Shown piece after piece: positions 10,967 to 20,975 of a stretch of DNA of 64,000 nucleotides; the first letter of the stretch is position 1; every line of letters starts with the position of its first letter. The translations under genes and the position numbers were made by a program. The stretch is from Bifidobacterium miconis (GTDB taxonomy: Bacteria; Actinomycetota; Actinomycetes; Actinomycetales; Bifidobacteriaceae), in NCBI RefSeq assembly GCF_019331735.1, contig NZ_JAHBBH010000009.1, forward strand, positions 25,338 through 89,337, written 5' to 3'. The notes under the pieces were generated by a model. That model searched no databases. It saw nothing but the letters and a program-made list of their open reading frames with translations, and was not told the origin of the DNA.

Positions 10967-13153
10967 TCATACGATGGTGAGCGTGACGACCGTCTTGTTG
11001 CCGTCCTCGTCGCGCAGCCTCGTTTCGCCGCTGGCGCTCTGCTGCTGCACGAGACCGAGAATGTCCAGCCCGGACGTCTTCACCTCGAAACCGAGTTCCT
11101 GCAGTGTCTTGGTCGCGGCGGACTTGGTCTTGCCGACCAGATTCGGGATCTTCGCCATTTCCGGTCCCTTGGAAACCACCACGTCGACCGAATCGCCCCA
11201 GTACAGTTCCGCTCCGGCCTGCTCGGACGCGGAGATCACCGAACCGGACGGGATCTTGTCGTCGTACTTCTCGGTGACGTTCGCGGTGACGTGGATTTCG
11301 TCGAGCGCCGCCGTCATCGCGTCCTTCGTCATGCCGACCACGTCCGGCATCGTCACGGGCATCAGTCCCTTCGACAGCACGACGGTGATCTTCGCGTTGT
11401 GGTTCATCGTCGCGCCGGACTGAACGGCCGCGCCGGACTCGTCGGTGATACTCAGCAGCGCGCCGGCGGGCACCGACATGTCGTACTGGTCGTTCGCCTC
11501 GTCGTGCGCGACGTTCGTGAACCCGGCCTTCTTGAGCGCGTCCAGCACATTCGTGCCGTCCGTCGAATTCGCGTTGAAAATGCCGGCCGGCACGGTGGCC
11601 TGCTTCACGCCCTTCGACACCACGACCGACACGGTGCCGCCGGTGCGCTTGCTCACGTGCGCGCCCGCCACCGCCGGCTTCGCCTCGATGACGTCGCCCT
11701 TGGCGACCTTGTCGTCGTAGCGTTCCGTCGCCTGATACGGTATGCCCGCGGATTCGAGCGTCTTGCGGTACTTGACCCAGTTCGTGCCGGCGATGCGGCA
11801 CTCCTGCCCCTCTTCGCAGGCCACGTCGGTCGGTTGCGGGACCAGCCAATAGCTGCCCGGACCGCGGTAATACCACCATGCGTAGCCGCCGCCCGCGCCG
11901 CCGAGCACGGCGACCGCCAGCACCGCCGCCAGCACGGCGACCAGCGTTTTCCTCGACTTGCGCTTCGCGCCGACCTTGAGCGGCGAATCGATCGCGTCGG
12001 GCGTCACGGACAACGCCTGCGTGGCCGCCGTGCCGATGGCCGTGGTGGGCGCGGTGCCGTCGGCCGGACGGTCGAACGCCGTGGTGGCCGCGTCGGAGGA
12101 AGCGGAACCGGTACGAGCCGTGGCGCTTTCCGCATCGCCGGAGGACGGCGCCGTCTTGCCCGCGCCCGCATGCGCGTCGTCGGACGGCGGCAGCGGGGGA
12201 GCGGGAGCCACGGCGGCCGCCTCTCCCGCCGCCACGGGCACGGCCACGGTGTCGTGGTCCTCGGCGCTTTGCGGCATTTTGCGGTACGTCCAGGCCGCCA
12301 TGTCGAGCTTGGGTCCCAGCGCGCGCAGTTCGTCGGCCGCGACCCCCGCATCGGCCGGACGGTCCTCGACCGCGCGGGCGGTCAGGTGCGCGACGAACGC
12401 GGCGACCTTCGGATCGATGCCCGGGCAGGGCACGGTGATCGGCGGCACGTCCTCGTGCACGTGCTTGAAGACGAGCGTGACCGGATTATCGGACGTGAAC
12501 GGCACCGTGCCGGCCAGCATCTCCCACGCCATGATGCCCACCGAATACAGGTCGCCCTGCGGCGTGGCCTGATTGTCCTCGATCATTTCGGGCGCCAGAT
12601 ACGCGGCCGTGCCGAGCAGCATGCCGGTCGACGACAGCGTGGCCTGCGAGGCGGCCTTCGCCAGACCGAAGTCGGTGATCTGCACGTGGCCGCGGTCGTT
12701 GAGCAGAATGTTCTCGGGCTTGATATCGCGGTGCACGACCCCGGCCCGGTGCGCCGACGCGAGGCCGTCGAGCGTCTCGCCGACGATGCGCAGCGTCTCG
12801 CGCACCGTGAAGGTGCCCTCCTCGTTCATTTCGCGGCGCAGATTCACGCCGTGCACGAATTCCATGACCAGATAGTCGAGTCCGTTGACCTCGCCCGTGT
12901 CGTACACCTGCACGATGTGCGGGTTCGCGATCGCCGCCGCCGACTTCGCCTCGCGGCGGAACCGCTCGACGAACTGGGCGCGGTGGGGGCCCTGCGCGAG
13001 CTGCGTGTGCATGATCTTGATGGCGACGGTGCGTTCGAGCCGCTCGTCCATGGCCTCGTACACGCTGGCCATGCCGCCATCGGCGATTTTGCGGATGATG
13101 CGGTATCTTCCCTCGATCATCGGCGTTTCGATTGCGTTCGCGGCTTCACTCAT
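10967..13153 (-). CDS. pknL: Serine/threonine protein kinase with four PASTA repeats (PknL-type)
   Basis: This is a 728-residue membrane-bound Hanks-type kinase. The cytoplasmic kinase domain (about 15-280) has catalytic Lys46 (AIKIM), HRDIKPEN at 141-148 and DFG at 161-163. A Pro/Ala/Thr-rich juxtamembrane linker leads to one membrane segment (about 403-428). The outside part (435-728) contains four PASTA-like repeats, which in PknB/StkP bind muropeptides. An ATG at 13153 is preferred over the TTG at 13177; neither has an ideal ribosome binding site (GAGGGA lies about 15 bases upstream). A TACACT -10 is at 13203-13198 on the minus strand. The neighbours idsA and plsC match the M. tuberculosis pknL neighbourhood, hence the PknL label, which is inference. 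Confidence 0.9.
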   Translation of the reverse strand: MSEAANAIETPMIEGRYRIIRKIADGGMASVYEAMDERLERTVAIKIMHTQLAQGPHRAQFVERFRREAKSAAAIANPHIVQVYDTGEVNGLDYLVMEFVHGVNLRREMNEEGTFTVRETLRIVGETLDGLASAHRAGVVHRDIKPENILLNDRGHVQITDFGLAKAASQATLSSTGMLLGTAAYLAPEMIEDNQATPQGDLYSVGIMAWEMLAGTVPFTSDNPVTLVFKHVHEDVPPITVPCPGIDPKVAAFVAHLTARAVEDRPADAGVAADELRALGPKLDMAAWTYRKMPQSAEDHDTVAVPVAAGEAAAVAPAPPLPPSDDAHAGAGKTAPSSGDAESATARTGSASSDAATTAFDRPADGTAPTTAIGTAATQALSVTPDAIDSPLKVGAKRKSRKTLVAVLAAVLAVAVLGGAGGGYAWWYYRGPGSYWLVPQPTDVACEEGQECRIAGTNWVKYRKTLESAGIPYQATERYDDKVAKGDVIEAKPAVAGAHVSKRTGGTVSVVVSKGVKQATVPAGIFNANSTDGTNVLDALKKAGFTNVAHDEANDQYDMSVPAGALLSITDESGAAVQSGATMNHNAKITVVLSKGLMPVTMPDVVGMTKDAMTAALDEIHVTANVTEKYDDKIPSGSVISASEQAGAELYWGDSVDVVVSKGPEMAKIPNLVGKTKSAATKTLQELGFEVKTSGLDILGLVQQQSASGETRLRDEDGNKTVVTLTIV

Positions 13154-13240
13154 CTTGCGTGTCTGGTCCCTCGTCAAAATTCACGGAATCTCACAACAGT
13201 GTACATGCACGTCTACATACTGCGCCGGAACCACGCGGAT

Positions 13241-14320
13241 TTACGCAAGAGGTACAAATCGGGCGCACGCCTCCGCGAACGCGCGGTCTTCGGGGGCATC
13301 CGCGCCGCAGCGTTCGGCGATGGCCGAACGGGACTCGTCCCACAATGCGGCGATGCGTTCGCGGGAACGCGCCACCGCGCCGGTGGACTCGAACAGGCCG
13401 ATGACGCGGCGTACCAGGGCCTCGTCGCGCGAAGGCGCGCAGAACGCGTCCGCCAGCTCGTCGCGCTCGGCGGGGGACGCCATGGCGAGCGCGTCGGCGA
13501 GCAGCACCGTGCGCTTGCCTTCGCGGATGTCGCCGCCGACCGGCTTGCCGGTGCGTTTGCTGGAACCGACGACGTCCAGCAGATCGTCGGCCAGCTGGAA
13601 CGCGAGCCCGAGCGGGCGGCCGATGGCGAGTGCCGTCCGTCGCGACTTGTCCGGATCCCCGCCCGCGGCGAGCAGCGCGAGCTCGATCGGCGCGATCGTC
13701 GTGTAGCTGGCGGTCTTCCATCGGAACACGTTCAGCGACGCCTCCGCCAGCGATTCCGGATCGTCCAGCGGCGCAAGCTCGACGGCCAGATCGAGCACCT
13801 GGCCGACCTCGACCTCCTTGTGCATGTTGAGGAACGCCGCGACGACGCCGTCCGGCGAGCCGAGACGGCGGGACGCGTCGTTCGCGATGTCCACGCTCGC
13901 CGTGGCCAGCAGATCGCCGAGCATGATGCCCAGTCCGCGGCCGATCGCGTCGCTGCGCGTCGCCGTGGACAGCGCGCGGTGCGCGGACGGCTTGCCGCGG
14001 CGCAGATCCGATTCGTCGATGATGTCGTCGTGCACGAGCGCGGCTGTTTGGAACACCTCGATGGCGCAGGCCAGATCCAGCATGCCCGATCGGGCGGGCT
14101 GCGCGGCGTTGCCTCGCGTGGCCTGATCGAACGCGGCGAGGGCGAGCCGGGCGCGCAGCCGCTTGCCGCCTTCGCTGGACGTGAGCGCCTGATCCAGCAC
14201 GGCGTCCAGCACGCCAGCGCAGGAGCCGGCGACTGCGTCTCCCGGACGCAGGGCCATACTGTGGCGGATCAATTCGGCGATTCTTGGCTCGATGGACGTC
14301 ATTTCTGCAGCAACACTCAT
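13241..14320 (-). CDS. idsA: Polyprenyl (geranylgeranyl-type) diphosphate synthase
   Basis: This is a 359-residue trans-isoprenyl diphosphate synthase that condenses isopentenyl diphosphate units onto an allylic primer. Both aspartate-rich motifs are present: DDIIDESD (first) and DDLLD (second), with GGKRLRARL near the N-terminus and KTASYT before the second motif. Chain length cannot be read safely; the product may feed menaquinone-like or lipid-carrier pathways. The ATG at 14320 follows a G-rich stretch and a DnaA-box sequence at 14331. An ORF extension to 14686 is antisense to the next gene and is rejected. It probably shares the kinase's chromosomal module but has its own promoter. Confidence 0.93.
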   Translation of the reverse strand: MSVAAEMTSIEPRIAELIRHSMALRPGDAVAGSCAGVLDAVLDQALTSSEGGKRLRARLALAAFDQATRGNAAQPARSGMLDLACAIEVFQTAALVHDDIIDESDLRRGKPSAHRALSTATRSDAIGRGLGIMLGDLLATASVDIANDASRRLGSPDGVVAAFLNMHKEVEVGQVLDLAVELAPLDDPESLAEASLNVFRWKTASYTTIAPIELALLAAGGDPDKSRRTALAIGRPLGLAFQLADDLLDVVGSSKRTGKPVGGDIREGKRTVLLADALAMASPAERDELADAFCAPSRDEALVRRVIGLFESTGAVARSRERIAALWDESRSAIAERCGADAPEDRAFAEACARFVPLA

Positions 14321-14330
14321 GCCCCCAAGG

Positions 14331-14404
14331 TTATCCACATCGTTTCTCGAACACAAGATCGGCTTCGTTCCAACGAAAAGGACCGTTCGACCACAGGGGT
14401 CGAA
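14331..14404 (+). other. DnaA-box, hairpin and 20-bp element shared with the recA leader
   Basis: TTATCCACA is at 14331-14339. The inverted repeat TTCGTT-CC-AACGAA ends near 14378 and is followed by AAG. GTTCGACCACAGGGGTCGAA at 14385-14404 has one mismatch to the recA-leader copy at 1441-1460 and is itself a 7-bp inverted repeat (TTCGACC/GGTCGAA). It lies between divergent idsA and the DUF4192-like gene. Confidence 0.55.
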
Positions 14405-14523
14405 AAACGCGATGCGGCGACGGAAAATACGGCATAGTGGTGTTCTCCCCGACGACGGGCGGGGTGCGCGGCCGGCTTGGACGGACACGGAGCCGGAGCG
14501 GAATCGCAGGAAAGGGGAACGCC

Positions 14524-15189
14524 ATGACCACGAACACGAGGCAAGACGGGGCGCGACGGCGTGACGACGCGATCGGCGCCGACGGGACGGATGCCGGCCC
14601 GAAGGACGCGGCCTATCTGGAGATCCTGACGCAACGGTTCCGCGACGGGCGCAGGAAACGCGGCTCCAAGGCGGCCGTCTCGGCATGGCTGGACCGTCCG
14701 TTCGGCGAATGGCTGACCGGGTTGCGCGCCGATCCCGGAGACGAAGACGCGCTGCACGAGTCCAGCGTCGCCGCGCTCGCCGTGGCCCTGCGCGAGACGC
14801 TGTCCTCGCGCGACGCGATGATTCTGTCCCTGATCGCCCGGGACGCCTGCGACCATGCGTCGATGATCGTCTTCGCCTCCGATCCGCACGCCGTCCGTTC
14901 CAGACGACGGTTCACGGCGCTGCTGTCGTCGTCGTTCGAAAGCGAGGAAGGACCGGACATCGACCGGTGCGAGGCCGGGCTGGCCATGCTCCAGCACATC
15001 GCGGATACGGTGCCGGACCGGTGGCGCGCCCAACCCTGCGCCGTTATGGCCTATGTGCTGTGGTGGCTGGGGGACGGCCGGGCGCTGCGCTACGCGGTCG
15101 AGTGCCTCGTCTGCGACGACGAGTGCACGCTGGGCGGCATCGTGCTGTCCCTGCTGGAGCGGGGCGCATGCCCCGCCTGGCGACGATGA
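14524..15189 (+). CDS. DUF4192-like protein
   Basis: This is a 221-residue protein of unknown function. The C-terminal third ([20 protein letters not shown]...[17 protein letters not shown]) resembles the end of actinobacterial DUF4192 proteins, where an AWxxGDGxLAxxAxERAL pattern is followed by LARLLxxLL. The family is usually longer (about 300+ residues), so this copy looks N-terminally reduced. The first 30 residues are polar. The ATG at 14524 follows AAAGGGGAA. It lies just upstream of sigA, as DUF4192 genes often do in Actinobacteria. The assignment is by resemblance only. Confidence 0.65.
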   Translation: MTTNTRQDGARRRDDAIGADGTDAGPKDAAYLEILTQRFRDGRRKRGSKAAVSAWLDRPFGEWLTGLRADPGDEDALHESSVAALAVALRETLSSRDAMILSLIARDACDHASMIVFASDPHAVRSRRRFTALLSSSFESEEGPDIDRCEAGLAMLQHIADTVPDRWRAQPCAVMAYVLWWLGDGRALRYAVECLVCDDECTLGGIVLSLLERGACPAWRR

Positions 15190-15265
15190 GTCGTCCGTCA
15201 GAGGGCATGATGCGGGAATAATCGTCCTTGGAAGGTGGTTTACTCCAATAGTTGACGATTTGCCC

Positions 15266-15295
15266 TTGCCAGAAGTGTGTCTTATGTGGTATAAG
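15266..15295 (+). promoter_or_regulatory. sigA promoter
   Basis: TTGCCA (15266-15271) and TATAAG (15290-15295) with 18-base spacing. The inverted repeat CTTAT-GTGGT-ATAAG (15281-15295) overlaps the -10. A second TTGACG at 15252 has no well-placed -10. Confidence 0.6.
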
Positions 15296-15328
15296 ACGCA
15301 GCGGGCAGGATCATGCAGGAGGATGGAC

Positions 15329-16723
<1,395 letters not shown>

Positions 16724-16731
16724 TCCGCTTT

Positions 16732-16759
16732 CGTGCTCCCCGCAAGGGAGCACGTTTTT
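16732..16759 (+). terminator. Terminator after sigA
   Basis: A 9-bp stem CGTGCTCCC/GGGAGCACG (16732-16740 with 16746-16754) followed by TTTTT. It separates sigA from parE. Confidence 0.9.
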
Positions 16760-16801
16760 GTCTTACCCGGACTTGAATCACGGACTTGAATAAGGAGAAC
16801 C

Positions 16802-19102
16802 ATGCCCGAATCCTACGGCGCCGACAGTCTTACCGTGCTCGAAGGCCTTGACGCGGTGCGCAAGCGCCCCGGCATGTACATCGGCACGACCGACAGTCAG
16901 GGCCTTATGCACTGCCTGTGGGAGATCATCGACAACTCCGTGGACGAGGCCCTCGCCGGCGCGTGCGACCACATCACCGTCACCCTGCACACGGACGGTT
17001 CGGTCGAAGTGGCCGACAACGGCCGAGGCATCCCCGTCGACGTCGAGCCGAAGACCAAGCTCACCGGCGTCGAGGTCGTGCTCACCAAACTGCACGCCGG
17101 CGCCAAGTTCGGCAACGCGTCGTACAACGCGGCCGGCGGTCTGCACGGCGTCGGCTCGTCCGTCGTCAACGCGCTGAGCTCGCGTCTCGACGTCGAGGTC
17201 GACCGCGACGGCAAAACGCACCACATGGCCTTCCATCAGGGCCATCCGGGCGTGTACGCGGACGCCGACCCCGCGCATCCGTCCCCGGATTCGCCGTTCA
17301 AGCGCACGCGCAAGAACAAGCCGACCGAGCTGGAGATCATCGGCAAGGTCAGCCCCAAAACCACCGGCACGCGCATCCGCTACTGGGCCGACCCCGAAAT
17401 CTTCAACGACACCGCGCGGTTCAGCTACGAGCAGCTCATCGACCGCGTGCGCCAGACCAGCTTCCTCGTGCCGGGCCTGAAAATCACCGTCGTCGACGAG
17501 CACATTCCCGAAACCGGCGACGAGAACGTCGACGAACTGCGCGAAGTCGACGACGCCGCAGCCGACGCGACTCCCGACGTCAATGACGTCAACGGCGCGT
17601 CGCCGCTCGACGGATTCGACGAGATCGGCGGCGAGCGCGACGACCGCGAGGAGAGCCGATCCGGCGAATCGGCCGCGGTCACGATCGCCAAGGCCGACGC
17701 CGCGGGCCACACGCACCGCCGCGTCGAGGAATTCTGCCACACCGGCGGCGTCAGGGACTTCGTCGACTTCCTGTCGAACGGCGAACCCGTCTCCGACATC
17801 TGGCGCATCGGCGGCCAGGACACGTACGTCGAGGAGACGCAGGCCGTCGGCGAGAACGGCGAGCTGCACGCGCAGAAGGTCACCCGCGACTGCGGTGTCG
17901 ACATCGCCATGCGCTGGGTGAACGGCTACGACACGGTGATCCGCAGCTTCGTCAACGTCGTCGAGACGCCGGGCGGCGGCATGCACGTCGACGGCTTCCT
18001 GCTGAGCCTGACCAAGCAGATCCGCAAAACCGTCGAGGACAACGCGCGCAGGCTCAAGGTCAATCTCAAGGACCCCGCGCAGAAGGTCGAGCGCGACGAC
18101 ATCATGGCCGGACTCGTGGCCGTGGTCACCGTGCGCATCGCCGAACCGCAGTTCCAGGGCCAGACCAAGGACGTGCTCGGCACCGCGCAGGTCAAGCCGA
18201 TCGTCACCCGCATGACCGACCAGCAGTTCGGCGAGATGATCACCGGCTCCAAGCGCGGCTACAAGGAGCAGTCAGGCCGCGTGCTCGACAAGATCGTCGG
18301 CGAAATGCACGCGCGCATTCAGGCGCGCAAGACCAAGGAGGTCACGCGCCGCAAGAACGCGCTCGAATCCGCGTCCATGCCGCCGAAGCTGTCCGACTGC
18401 CAGCCGGGCAACGACGACGTGGCCGAACTGTTCATCGTCGAGGGCGACTCCGCGCTCGGCACCGCCAAGGCCGCGCGCAACTCCGCGTTCCAGGCGCTGC
18501 TGCCGATTCGAGGCAAGATCCTCAACGTGCAGAAGGCGTCCCTCGCGCAGATGCTGTCCAACAAGGAATGCGCGGCGATCATCCAGGTTGTCGGCGCCGG
18601 CTCCGGCCAGAGCTTCGACATCGATCAGGCACGGTACAACAAGGTCATCATGATGACCGATGCCGACGTCGACGGCGCGCACATCCGCATCCTGCTGCTC
18701 ACCCTGTTCTATCGGTACATGCGGCCGCTCATCGAGCACGGCCACGTGTACGCGGCCGTGCCGCCGCTGCATCGCATCGCGCTCGCCGGCTCGCACAAGG
18801 GTGAGTTCATCTACACGTACTCCGACGACGAACTCGCCGGCAAGCTCGCCGACCTTGACCGACGCAAGATCTCGTACAATCCGGACATCCAACGGTACAA
18901 GGGTCTGGGCGAGATGGACGCCGACCAGCTGGCGGACACCACCATGGATCCGCGCACGCGCATGCTGCGGCGCATCCGCATGGAGGACGCCGCGCAGGCC
19001 GCGGGCATCTTCAGCCTGCTCATGGGCGACGACGTGCCGCCGCGCAAGCAGTTCATCGTCGACAACGCCGACGACTTCGACCGCTCCAAGATCGACACCT
19101 GA
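16802..19102 (+). CDS. parE: DNA topoisomerase IV (type IIA) subunit B
   Basis: This is a 766-residue ATPase subunit that works with ParC (28.4-31.2 kb) to unlink daughter chromosomes. The GHKL ATPase motifs are EIIDNSVDEALAG, DNGRGIPVD and GGLHGVGSSVVNALS. The TOPRIM domain begins VEGDSALGTAKAARN; the EGDSALGTA form is that of actinobacterial ParE rather than GyrB (EGDSAGGSA). A low-complexity acidic insertion of about 70 residues (roughly 235-308) interrupts the transducer domain. AAGGAG lies 7 bases before the ATG. The gene is located right after sigA, as parE is in Streptomyces. Annotation pipelines often call it gyrB. Confidence 0.93.
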   Translation: MPESYGADSLTVLEGLDAVRKRPGMYIGTTDSQGLMHCLWEIIDNSVDEALAGACDHITVTLHTDGSVEVADNGRGIPVDVEPKTKLTGVEVVLTKLHAGAKFGNASYNAAGGLHGVGSSVVNALSSRLDVEVDRDGKTHHMAFHQGHPGVYADADPAHPSPDSPFKRTRKNKPTELEIIGKVSPKTTGTRIRYWADPEIFNDTARFSYEQLIDRVRQTSFLVPGLKITVVDEHIPETGDENVDELREVDDAAADATPDVNDVNGASPLDGFDEIGGERDDREESRSGESAAVTIAKADAAGHTHRRVEEFCHTGGVRDFVDFLSNGEPVSDIWRIGGQDTYVEETQAVGENGELHAQKVTRDCGVDIAMRWVNGYDTVIRSFVNVVETPGGGMHVDGFLLSLTKQIRKTVEDNARRLKVNLKDPAQKVERDDIMAGLVAVVTVRIAEPQFQGQTKDVLGTAQVKPIVTRMTDQQFGEMITGSKRGYKEQSGRVLDKIVGEMHARIQARKTKEVTRRKNALESASMPPKLSDCQPGNDDVAELFIVEGDSALGTAKAARNSAFQALLPIRGKILNVQKASLAQMLSNKECAAIIQVVGAGSGQSFDIDQARYNKVIMMTDADVDGAHIRILLLTLFYRYMRPLIEHGHVYAAVPPLHRIALAGSHKGEFIYTYSDDELAGKLADLDRRKISYNPDIQRYKGLGEMDADQLADTTMDPRTRMLRRIRMEDAAQAAGIFSLLMGDDVPPRKQFIVDNADDFDRSKIDT

Positions 19103-19130
19103 TCGGGAGCGCGGCTAGGCGCGCACGATC

Positions 19131-19181
19131 GGCGAAGGGCCGGTGCGAACGGGATTTCCCCGTTCGCACCGGCCCTTCGCC
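19131..19181. terminator. Bidirectional terminator between parE and aspA
   Basis: A perfect 23-bp stem (19131-19153 with 19159-19181) with a 5-base loop between convergent genes. Confidence 0.85.
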
Positions 19182-19215
19182 GTAAATGCGTGTTCCTGAT
19201 GTGTGCTGCGCGGCG

Positions 19216-20709
19216 TCACTCGTGCCGTTCGCGGCAGGTCTGGCCGAGCCGGCGCGACAGGGCGATCGGGTCGAGCAGCGCGTCGAGCTCGTCGGCCGGC
19301 AGGTCGGTGCGCTCGCCGGCGACCTCGCGCACGGACCGGCCGCTGACCGCCGCCTCCTTGGCGATGTCGGCCGCGTGCTCGTAGCCGATCGCGTCGTTGA
19401 GCGTCGCGGCGATCGACGGCGAGTATGCGGCGTACCGGCGGCCCACCTCGGCGTTGATCGTGATGCCGTCCACGCAGCGCTCGCGGAACATCGCCATCGC
19501 GCGCGTCAGCAGATCGATGCCGCCGAGCAGCGCGTGGATCATCACCGGGTCGAACGCGTTGAGCTGCAACTGGCCTTCGGACGCGGCCCACGTGACCGTC
19601 GTGTCCATGCCGAACACCATGAAGCAGCACTGGTCCACGCATTCGGGAATCACCGGGTTCACCTTGCCGGGCATGATGCTGCTGCCGGCCTGACGCGCCG
19701 GCACGTTGAGATCGTTGAACCCGTCGTGCGGTCCGGAGTTGAGCAGGCGCAGGTCGTCGGCCGCCTTCTTCAAATGAACCGCGAGGTTCTTGACGGTCTG
19801 CGAGACGGCGATGTACGCGCTCATGTCGGTCATCGCGGCCACAGGGTCGGGTGCGGCCGTGATCGGCAGGCCGGTGATGCGCGCCAAGTGCTCGGTGGCG
19901 GTTTTGCGGAAGCGCAGGTCGGCGCAGATGCCCGTGCCGATGGCCGTGGCTCCGAGATTGAGCGACATGAGTCGAGGCACGACGCGCTCCAGTTCGGCGA
20001 GATCGGTTTTCAGGAAACTGGCGAACGCGTGGAATTCCTGTCCGTACGTCATCGGCACGGCGTCCTGCAGCTGCGTGCGTCCGATCGTCACGTCGTTGAT
20101 GTGCCGGTCGGCCAGATCGTGGAACGACTTGGCGAGTCGCTTCGTTTCCTCCGCGAGGGGCCCAAGCGCATCGATGAGCGCGAGCTTGCACGCGGCCGGA
20201 TACGTGTCGTTGGTGGACTGGCTGTGGTTGACGGTGTCGTTCGGGTGGATGACCGCGTAGTCGCCGCGCCGGCGGCCGATGATTTCGAGCGCGCGGTTGG
20301 CGATGACCTCGTTCATGTTCATGTTGGTGGACGTGCCGGCGCCGCCCTGCAGCACGTCGACGGGGAACTGGTCGGCGAGCTTGCCGCCTTCGATTTCCAG
20401 GCACGCGGCGACGATGGCGCGCGCCTTGTCCCCGTCTATCAGACCGAGTTCGGCGTTGGCTTCGGCGCACGCGCGCTTGACGGTCGCGTAGGCGCGCACG
20501 AGCTGCGGATGGGCCGAGTCGGGGATGCCGGAGACGGTGAAGTTGCCGATGGCGCGTTGCGTGTGGATGCCCCAGTAGACGTTCGCGGGGACTTCCATGG
20601 TGCCGATGCAGTCGTGTTCGAGCCGCGTCGGGCGTGCCTCGTGCGCCGCGTTCGCCGCGTGCGTTGCGGATGCCGTGGGTGTCGCCTGTGCTGGCTGATG
20701 GTCGCTCAT
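19216..20709 (-). CDS. aspA: Aspartate ammonia-lyase
   Basis: This is a 497-residue member of the aspartase/fumarase superfamily, converting L-aspartate to fumarate and ammonia. The signature GSSIMPGKVNPVIPE is near residue 345; PVIPE and the N-terminal block RLEHDCIGTMEVPANVYWG are aspartase-like, whereas fumarase C has a different continuation. The first ~28 residues are an Ala/Thr/His-rich extension. A good AAGGAG precedes the ATG at 20709. The fumarate produced could feed the succinate dehydrogenase/fumarate reductase seen at the right edge; that link is inference. Fumarase activity cannot be fully excluded from sequence alone. Confidence 0.9.
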   Translation of the reverse strand: MSDHQPAQATPTASATHAANAAHEARPTRLEHDCIGTMEVPANVYWGIHTQRAIGNFTVSGIPDSAHPQLVRAYATVKRACAEANAELGLIDGDKARAIVAACLEIEGGKLADQFPVDVLQGGAGTSTNMNMNEVIANRALEIIGRRRGDYAVIHPNDTVNHSQSTNDTYPAACKLALIDALGPLAEETKRLAKSFHDLADRHINDVTIGRTQLQDAVPMTYGQEFHAFASFLKTDLAELERVVPRLMSLNLGATAIGTGICADLRFRKTATEHLARITGLPITAAPDPVAAMTDMSAYIAVSQTVKNLAVHLKKAADDLRLLNSGPHDGFNDLNVPARQAGSSIMPGKVNPVIPECVDQCCFMVFGMDTTVTWAASEGQLQLNAFDPVMIHALLGGIDLLTRAMAMFRERCVDGITINAEVGRRYAAYSPSIAATLNDAIGYEHAADIAKEAAVSGRSVREVAGERTDLPADELDALLDPIALSRRLGQTCRERHE

Positions 20710-20852
20710 GATGTGCTCCTTGCTGGTTGTCTGACACCATCATGGCGGGTTTGCGCGGGATATGCCATCGTTCGCCGTGCGCGAATGGCGATTGACTGCG
20801 GGCGGGATTTCCCGTCGCGACCGCGGCCGTTCGTTCGACGACACGCCAGCTG

Positions 20853-20906
20853 ATTACCTGACGGTAATTATCGAGCCGGTTCGCTATCGTATGTACGAAC
20901 GTACAG
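20853..20906 (+). promoter_or_regulatory. Two perfect palindromes in the MFS promoter region
   Basis: ATTACC-TGAC-GGTAAT (20853-20868) and TGTACG-AA-CGTACA (20893-20906) lie in the aspA/MFS divergent interval. Both look like operator sites for dimeric repressors. Which gene they control, and the regulator, are unknown. Confidence 0.55.
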
Positions 20907-20975
20907 CATGAATCGTGTCATGACGCACGGCGCTCCGCGCGCCGCCGCCAACCAACGCACAAGGAGAACAGAGTC

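Noticed and set aside
20893..20906. LexA box upstream of the MFS gene
   Set aside because: TGTACGAACGTACA contains CGAAC but not the CGAAC-N4-GTTCG arrangement; it is a different palindrome.
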